The notes under the pieces are model-generated. The model was not told the origin of the DNA. It ran no database searches and was given only the letters and a program-made list of their open reading frames with translations. The translations under genes were made by a program, and so were the position numbers. Below, one piece after another: positions 57,701 through 64,000 of a stretch of DNA of 64,000 bases (position 1 is the stretch's first letter; every line of letters begins with the position of its first letter). Origin of the DNA: Umbelopsis ramanniana AG (Eukaryota > Mucoromycota > Umbelopsidomycetes > Umbelopsidales > Umbelopsidaceae); assembly GCF_025399195.1 (NCBI RefSeq), contig NW_026252116.1, positions 1 through 64,000 on the forward strand, written 5' to 3'.

Positions 57701-60084
57701 ACCTCGAGAAATTTCACCAGTGGTTCGCTGATAGTCTTCCATTTCATCACTATCACGGCTGCCACTGTCAACATCAATACCTTCGTCGTCTGTGTTTCGG
57801 TTCTTACCATCCTGCAAGTAGGCAGGAAGACGAGACTTGGCGGTGCTGCTGCTGTTGCTAGGGCCCATACGTACTTTTCGATGCTTGCGTCTATACTTCT
57901 TTCGATACGTACTGGTGGATGAACTGAGTTGAGTGCTGGGTTCTGGATACCGCTGACCCATATACATATCCTTGCTGGCTGCTGTCGAGAACAAGTGGCT
58001 GGGGTTACCAGCCAGAGATGTGCTGGTTGAAATGGCATTTGCCATGGATAGAGCATGCATCATTGGTGCCTTTACACTCTCCAAGAAGGCCAATCGATCT
58101 TGCGTATCGGTCAACTCATTCTTGAGACTTTGGATGGTGGAAACATAATGGGCAATAACGGGATGCGTTTTGATCGACCCGTTGCTGGTGGGTGGCTGCT
58201 CTGGGTTGGAAACTTCAGATGGGGTGCCGATCAAACCTTCTGAACCGATCAAGTCGTCCAAATCGGACGGCATGAAGTTGCCTAGCTCGCGTTCCATAAT
58301 AAGTGTATCACGTTCACTTGTTGTTTGTAGCAACTCAGTAGACATTTCTTGCATACGTTCGCGCAAACGTACAACTTCTCTTCGTAATCCACGACTTTCC
58401 TCTTCACGAAGGTGACCTGATATTGGATCATGTGATCCTCCATCACTACGTAGAGCAGCATTCTCCATTTTCAATCGAGCAATCTGTGCACGTAGTTGGT
58501 TGACTTCAATGGAGCTTCCAGCAAACTCTTGGTTAATGGTGACTCTATTTTTGATGTTGCGGGCACGGTTGGCGTATTTAAGGGTATTGAGAGTCTCCAT
58601 GAAATTGGTATCGGCGGGAGAAATGCATGCTAGCATTAAAGTTTGAGAATTGCCACCAAGAGAGTCTTGTAATAATCTTGTTAGTTTTGAATCACGGTAA
58701 GGAACATGGGCAGCTCTACGAGATTCGTCTCCCAGGGCGGAGATGACATTGCCAAGGGCTAACAATCCCGAGTTGATAGATATTCCTTCCTTTGCTCTAT
58801 CACCTTGCGCATTGGTTCTTTTGAGCTAGATGGAGAAATAAAAAAGTTTATGAACAAGGGGGTTGCGTTAGTTGGGTAAAAAGGCAGTAAAAGGTACAGG
58901 AGGTCAGGATACCATGAAAACAAAAACGAGGTCATCAAATACATACTCTTTCAGAACCAGCCAGATCAACAAAGTGAAATTTGCTAATCAAGCTGGAAAC
59001 TTGATTAGTGTTCTCTTCTGTTGCTTTCGATGGTGACTGTTGCTTCAAAGTCACTGTAAAAATGGCATGAGACCGAGATGACACGGCATTCATGTCAGTT
59101 GAACCTGTGGTTCTACATAATGAACCCTTTTGCAGCAAGCTTTGACGGGGAATGTAAGTCACGAAATCACGGACTCAATATAAAGGGGGCTTGCAACGCA
59201 ACCTACCTCAAAAGCTCCTCGGGATCCGCACAGGGTTCTTCCCTTACACCACTCCAATAAATATTGCCAAAAACATCTTCGCGGATGGAAACTTCGATTG
59301 AATCAGGTGGAGGCATGCCAAGCGCTGAGCGTCGTCGCTGGTTGGGTTGGCGATTAAGAAGATCGATCAAGTCTTCATTGTAAAGTTCAAGAAACGAGAC
59401 CGAGACTTGATACTGGAAGTCAGGCGATTGCGATTTCTGTGCTTCCATTTGTTGATACAGATCGGAGATGAATCGAGGCACAATTCCTTGCTGTTCGCGA
59501 TGGATCCCATTATCAAAACTGGTTCCCATGGAATAAGTTTTTCCTGAGCCGGTTTGACTTTCATTGACAGAAGGTGAATAAAGAATGATACAGAAGGGAA
59601 TGAAGTAAAAAAAGAAAAAAGGTGTCTTACCCATAGGCGAGGATGGTAACATTGAATCTGCAGCACACGGAGCATTTTTTTTTTGGGTTTCAATTGATTG
59701 TAAGTATAGTGACGGGTGTCTGAAAATGTAAAGAATACGTCGGGCCTTACCCGTCTGTGAACTTCTTTAGCAAAGGCTGGGCGCAATCTGAATAAACTGA
59801 TTCCTGTGTACTTTGACCAGGGAACACATGGTCGAATGTGAATGATTTGTCGGTACCAATCAGAACCTGGGGTTCATCAGGGATATAAGCAATGCATTCT
59901 GAGCAATTGCTCAGCTGCTCTTTTTCTGTGAGCGGTCGGACACGTAGAGCGACTCTGCAGGGGATCAAAGTGAAGGATAGATTAGTGAGGGATTCCTCAA
60001 GTCTAGATGCTGGCGAATGGATCGAATGTGGAAACGGCGATGTAAAGTGGAATAGCACGTGTACCTGACGGCCGTTGATGACAT
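54740..60084 (-). CDS. Kinesin-4 family motor (KIF4/KIF21-like)
   Basis: Predicted 1574 residues from exons 60084-60065, 59954-59751, 59657-59631, 59557-59207, 59139-58947, 58825-57632, 57569-57375 and 57280-54740. An N-terminal motor domain (about 1-345) begins [19 protein letters not shown]. It has the P-loop GQTGSGKT (84-91, interrupted by an intron), switch I in NAVSSRSH (218-225), switch II DLAGSE (259-264), and [25 protein letters not shown]-like neck residues ([10 protein letters not shown]) and the long coiled coils in the C-terminal two thirds ([18 protein letters not shown] and others) fit kinesin-4. The tail is Ser/Arg-rich. Kinesin-4 motors organise interphase or spindle microtubules and chromosomes. 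The eight exons join in phase through one 27-base exon, so the large C-terminal open frame belongs to this gene. Confidence 0.9.
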
Positions 60085-60514
60085 TGAGATGGCGATGGAC
60101 TGGTAAGGTGTCTGCTATTAAACGATAATAGATAAAGATAATAGGTGTATCTCAACAATAATAAAATATATTAGAGAAAAATAAAAGAGAAAAGTGGAAA
60201 CTTGCTAAACCGTAGGTATCGTAACACAAGGAGTAGGTGCCTTTGGGCTGTCTGAAAAGTCAACCTGGGCACAGAAAAAACCCTTTGCTGAATACAGGCA
60301 ACCCGAATCAGAAGCACTTGCGTTCCCGTGCTTCCGAGTTCTTATTTCAATATCACCGCTTTTCTTTCTTAACAACAAATCAACAAGTCGCGTCTCATGA
60401 TGTCGAACTAGCCACCCCCTTCGGTTGGAATTGATACTGTTTGTTATTTATTATGTAGGAAAAGGAATGCTTGTTGCTTATTTACAGTTGCGATCCAATT
60501 CTTTTCAATCTCGT
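60085..60514. other. Intergenic region between HIR3 and kinesin
   Basis: 3' region of HIR3 (right) and promoter of the kinesin gene (left), both read on the minus strand. The segment 60108-60195 is A-rich on the plus strand. Nothing else recognised. Confidence 0.4.
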
Positions 60515-63500
60515 TCATCCTGAGCTAAGTAAATCAGTGATGGGAAGTGAACTTCTTGCCGGTACTGTATCGTCTTCCGTATCCACTTGCATTGCTTGAG
60601 GAGGCGGAGTTTCTGACCTCGGAGCGGTCGAAGCTGGGTGCTGTGCAGGACTACCGGAATCATTGAGCCCTGGTTCCGAGCTGACGGTCCCTGCTGGTGT
60701 TGTCAACCCATTCTTGTTGGTCTCGTTGGCAGAAGGTTTGGACCGTTGAGTAGGGGGCCAGCGATATAAACGAGTGGCTTGGTGGAATATATTGGCTGGG
60801 ATTACCTTGGGTCCCTCCAAATCATTCCTTTTGATGTCTTCCACAGATCCATCTCTTTCAATGATTCGAAAGCTGTTACCATCTACAACTGGGATTATAA
60901 CATCCACTAATTCTTGTTTGATTCCTGTTTCTGCAAACAATAACGCAATCAAGCATTGTCGAATCAGCTCATCGCTGTTCAAGTCCGATACGTGACCTTG
61001 ATTTAATTTCTTGATGTCGAACAAGTCCGTCAGTAACACCAGCAGTTCAGGTTTAGGTTCCTTGGCCACAATAGCCTTAAGCCACTCATCACATTTTCTC
61101 TCGAAAGGTGCTTTAGGAATTACGCCTATAACACTGGACTGTTTCTGCTGTGAATTGTGATGTTTGTGTAGGTAATTTTGAATCACCTAGAATAGTTAAA
61201 TTGCGTTTTAGATAGGTCCGTATTTCTCAGCCGTCATATCAACAACCTAGATTCTTTTTTTTTTTTTTACCTCAAGGTATGCAGTATATGCAGCTCCGTA
61301 TATTTCCTTGTCATATAAGAGAACAGGCTGGTTTTTGCGAAGTTTTCGGCAGAGAATCTTGAGAGTGTTGGCATCATTGGTCACTTGCGCCAACTCAATC
61401 ATAAACACCGTGTATTGATGTGCGTATTCAAAATGCTTTCCTGGTCTGTATATGGTCATAATAAAATAAGCATAAGCCACTTAACTCAAGCACTACCCAG
61501 CAATGTACTAACCGTTCAAATCCTGGTTTCCATATGCTAATATGCGACTTTAAATTGGACTTGAGAGCAAATAAAGGCATCATATCAGCTTTGGCTTGCT
61601 CAGCATCACGATAAATGTAGTAATGCATCCAGGCATGCTAGTGTTAGAAAAGGGATTGATTAGCGACAGTACCCGGGAAATGTTAAGTAGATCGATAAAC
61701 AATGCATACTCTGAATATAGGTCGATGATGCCAGTGTCTCCTGTCGATTTTTCGAACCATGGCTAATCGGTCGAAGATCAATTGATAAGCTGCAGCTTCT
61801 TCAGACTTAAGATGAGCGATACTATGAGAACTTTGAATAGTTTTAGTTGTTTCTTCGTGCTCTTCATGTTCTTGTTCGCCATCTACAGTGTCGTTGTCAT
61901 GATGGTGATCTGAGTTTTGGCTCTCGCGATAATTGGGAATCTCTGCAGTATTATTATTCACTGATTCCTCATCGTGGTTAGCTGAATGGTCCATCATGTC
62001 GCTATCCTGCTTCTCTCCATCATCCTTGTCGCTCTCCTCAAGATAGCTAGCCACTTCATTAGGCTGAATAGCCGTTAGTATATCAACAACGATGCTCAAA
62101 ATGATACTGTTTCATGTCACAAACTTACTTGGATCTGATGACGATACAAATATTTGATCAAGACAGCGCATAGTTTGTATATAGGTTCTAAAATGACTTC
62201 GTGATGTCCATGTTGGCCAAGAGAAGGTTTACAGCGGTCTACGGATTGTTTATACCAAGCCAGCACCTCCTGCATACAGAATGATGATTTAGTTAGATGA
62301 TCTTGATGCAGGGACTACAAGTCACATCATTTTTTTTTTTTAGTAGTACCTGCGGGGGACGTTGCAGTTTCCCATAGCATTTTCCAATCATGAGGAATAG
62401 TCGCCATGCCACTTGATTTGGTATTGATTGCTTCAAAGCTCTGGAATACATGATCAGGGATAGTTTGTATCCATCTCGTTGGGTCGGTTCACGGTGCTTT
62501 AACGAAATTCGTGAACCATCCTCGGTCATGCCAGCTTTATCAATTTTCACCTTAAATGCTTCCATATTCATGGGTGGACAGCACATGGAATAAAGCAAGT
62601 TTCCAAAGTCATAGTATAGATTGAAAAGCCTATGTTGTTCACTTGGATGATTGGGGTCCTTTTCGTTCCCATCTTGTATTTGCTGACTTATTCCCAGGTA
62701 AATGGCCTGCATGAAGCAGTGAAACGCTTTCTGTAGTCGAGAGTAGATCTTAGCGTTAATGCTCCTTGGAAATGAAATCTCAACTTTTTCACTTACAGCC
62801 TGGTATTCAGTTATTCGGTCCTTGTGAGTGATAATATTGGAGGCACTCCAAATAAGTTCTTCATCAGCCAATTGCATATAACAGCTACCGATGGCATACC
62901 AAGCGCTGAAGCTAAATGGTTGGAGATACAAGTGATTCTGATGATGAAACTTGTCTTAGCATATGCATATTAGTTGGCAAGTCAAGTTGTGCAACTTACC
63001 AAGTACTGCTCCACCGCATCATCAAGATTTTCCATGGTCTTCTCAGCATTCACTTTGGAGCGATACTTAATTTGTGCTTGATACATCTTTCCTCGAATCC
63101 AGTAAATGTTAAAATACACAGCTATACATGGGAGTACCCATTTGAATGTAGAAGGTCAGCGTTATGTTACTGACATTGTTGAAGTCGTCACACTATTTGT
63201 ACGTACATGGAACTTCACTCTGTCTTGTGTCCGCAATATCAATCACATTCAAGGCACATCGACGACAAAAGTTTTCCAAAGACGATTGGTACTCGATAGG
63301 TGAAGCGAGATAGTCATTGATAATGTTTTGGTTTAACTTCACCAAAGCTGTATGAGTTTGAGGGGGAAAAGCTTGAATAAACGTATTTCATTTCACCAAT
63401 ATCAATTCAGATATGGACTCACGGATATCTAGAGGAGGATCACCAAACTCTTGGGCGACATCATCGATCACTTCTTTCAGATCATTCTTAAGCTGTGTGC

Positions 63501-64000
63501 CTCGGTCTAATTTGTCGATAATTGATGGCACCAGAAGATCAAACAACTCTCCAGCTGCTTTTCGATCCATCTTTCTTGGGACAGCAAAGTGTTCTTCAAT
63601 AGCATCGGTGTCGGTCTGTATATAAAACGTCAATTCCGCTATACACGCTACCGAAAGATATTGATCAAAGCGAAAATGTATATATTCACTTACCCCAACA
63701 TTAACATTATACAGACAGTAGTAGCACTGGAAAAGGCTCCGCTTCGAGATTGTCTTCTTGTTAAGGCGCAGGGTATGCAAGGTTTGCTCCAAAAATTTGC
63801 CTGTGGAAGCCATGTTAACAATCTGCACAAGGTATAACAGTGTGCACGGCTTCTCCGTTTACCTTTATCAGCGCCACAAATCTCACGTTCACCAAGGTCA
63901 TCGTGTACATCTGATAGCAACTCTGCAAGCTGCTTCTGCGTTTCATTCACTACGTCTGAGTTCTCGATCTCGTTGGCCGTATATTGTCGAATCATATGGG
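60515..64000 (-). CDS. HIR3: HIR3/CABIN1-like histone-chaperone subunit, 3' part (cut by window edge)
   Basis: About 918 C-terminal codons of a larger gene. Exons: >64000-63863, 63800-63694, 63615-63423, 63347-63207, 63121-63000, 62937-62350, 62269-62129, 62063-61710, 61637-61513, 61445-61271 and 61186-60515. Hir3 (animal CABIN1) is the TPR scaffold of the HIR/HIRA complex, which deposits H3-H4 outside S phase and represses histone genes. Supporting blocks are FSAWYAIGSCYMQLADEEL, AWRLFLMIGKCYGKLQRPP, HHRPIFRHAWMHYYIYRDAE and SIWKPGFERPGKHFEYAHQY. The last matches the ERPGRHF segment near the Hir3/CABIN1 C-terminus. An acidic Asp/Glu/His-rich insert lies in the 62063-61710 exon. A Pro/Ser-rich end follows (ETPPPQAMQVDTEDD). 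The 5' part lies beyond base 64000. Confidence 0.8.

Overview
The window is 64 kb of compact, intron-rich fungal nuclear DNA. Introns are mostly 45-110 nt with GTAAGT-like donors, genes lie on both strands, and the content is housekeeping. A fucosyltransferase-like membrane protein, a CNBP-type zinc-knuckle protein, an AT-rich base composition and the general gene style suggest an early-diverging fungus, most likely Mucoromycota (Mucorales or a relative). That placement is an inference from gene content; no phylogeny was run. No viral genes, CRISPR arrays, insertion sequences, rRNA or convincing tRNA genes were seen. Exon joins below were worked out by hand from splice signals, reading phase and family conservation; every multi-exon model closes in frame.

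Layout, left to right. 1-8 kb: 5' part of EF-1alpha (TEF1, -, cut by the window edge), a PRL-type prenylated tyrosine phosphatase (+), a GPI-anchored Kre9/Knh1-like wall protein (+) and a PAS-domain kinase (-). 10-16 kb: EMC2 (+), isopentenyl phosphate kinase (-) with an overlapping upstream ORF, an orphan membrane protein (+) and a small bHLH factor (+). 17-27 kb: fucosyltransferase-like protein (-), phosphoserine aminotransferase (-), a small orphan ORF (-), complex I subunit NDUFA6 (-), the Hbs1 ribosome-rescue GTPase gene (-) carrying an alternative Ski7-like terminal exon, and a divergent TIP30/Fmp52-like oxidoreductase (+). 28-38 kb, all +: a RhoGEF, a seven-knuckle CNBP/Gis2 protein, a Gcn4-like bZIP and a rhodanese-plus-dual-specificity phosphatase. 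38-49 kb: beta-adaptin (-) divergent from an APC-family amino-acid transporter (+), an alpha/beta hydrolase (+), and KRR1 (-) divergent from the complex I assembly factor NDUFAF6 (+). 51-64 kb: a GATA-like/PHD regulator (+), a kinesin-4 (-) and the 3' part of a HIR3/CABIN1 histone-chaperone gene (-, cut by the right edge).

There is no operon-like functional cluster. Several themes recur. One is translation and mRNA surveillance (TEF1, HBS1/SKI7, KRR1, CNBP). Another is complex I (NDUFA6, NDUFAF6). A third is nitrogen/amino-acid physiology (Gcn4-like bZIP, SerC with Gcn4-like half-sites upstream, amino-acid permease).

The most interesting loci are: the HBS1 gene, in which two alternative exons in the same phase would give either the Hbs1 GTPase or a GTPase-less Ski7-like protein; a fungal isopentenyl phosphate kinase with an overlapping uORF; very short uORFs before the Gcn4-like bZIP; 11-16 nt microexons in three genes; and a variant GATA finger whose last cysteine is histidine, coupled to a PHD finger.
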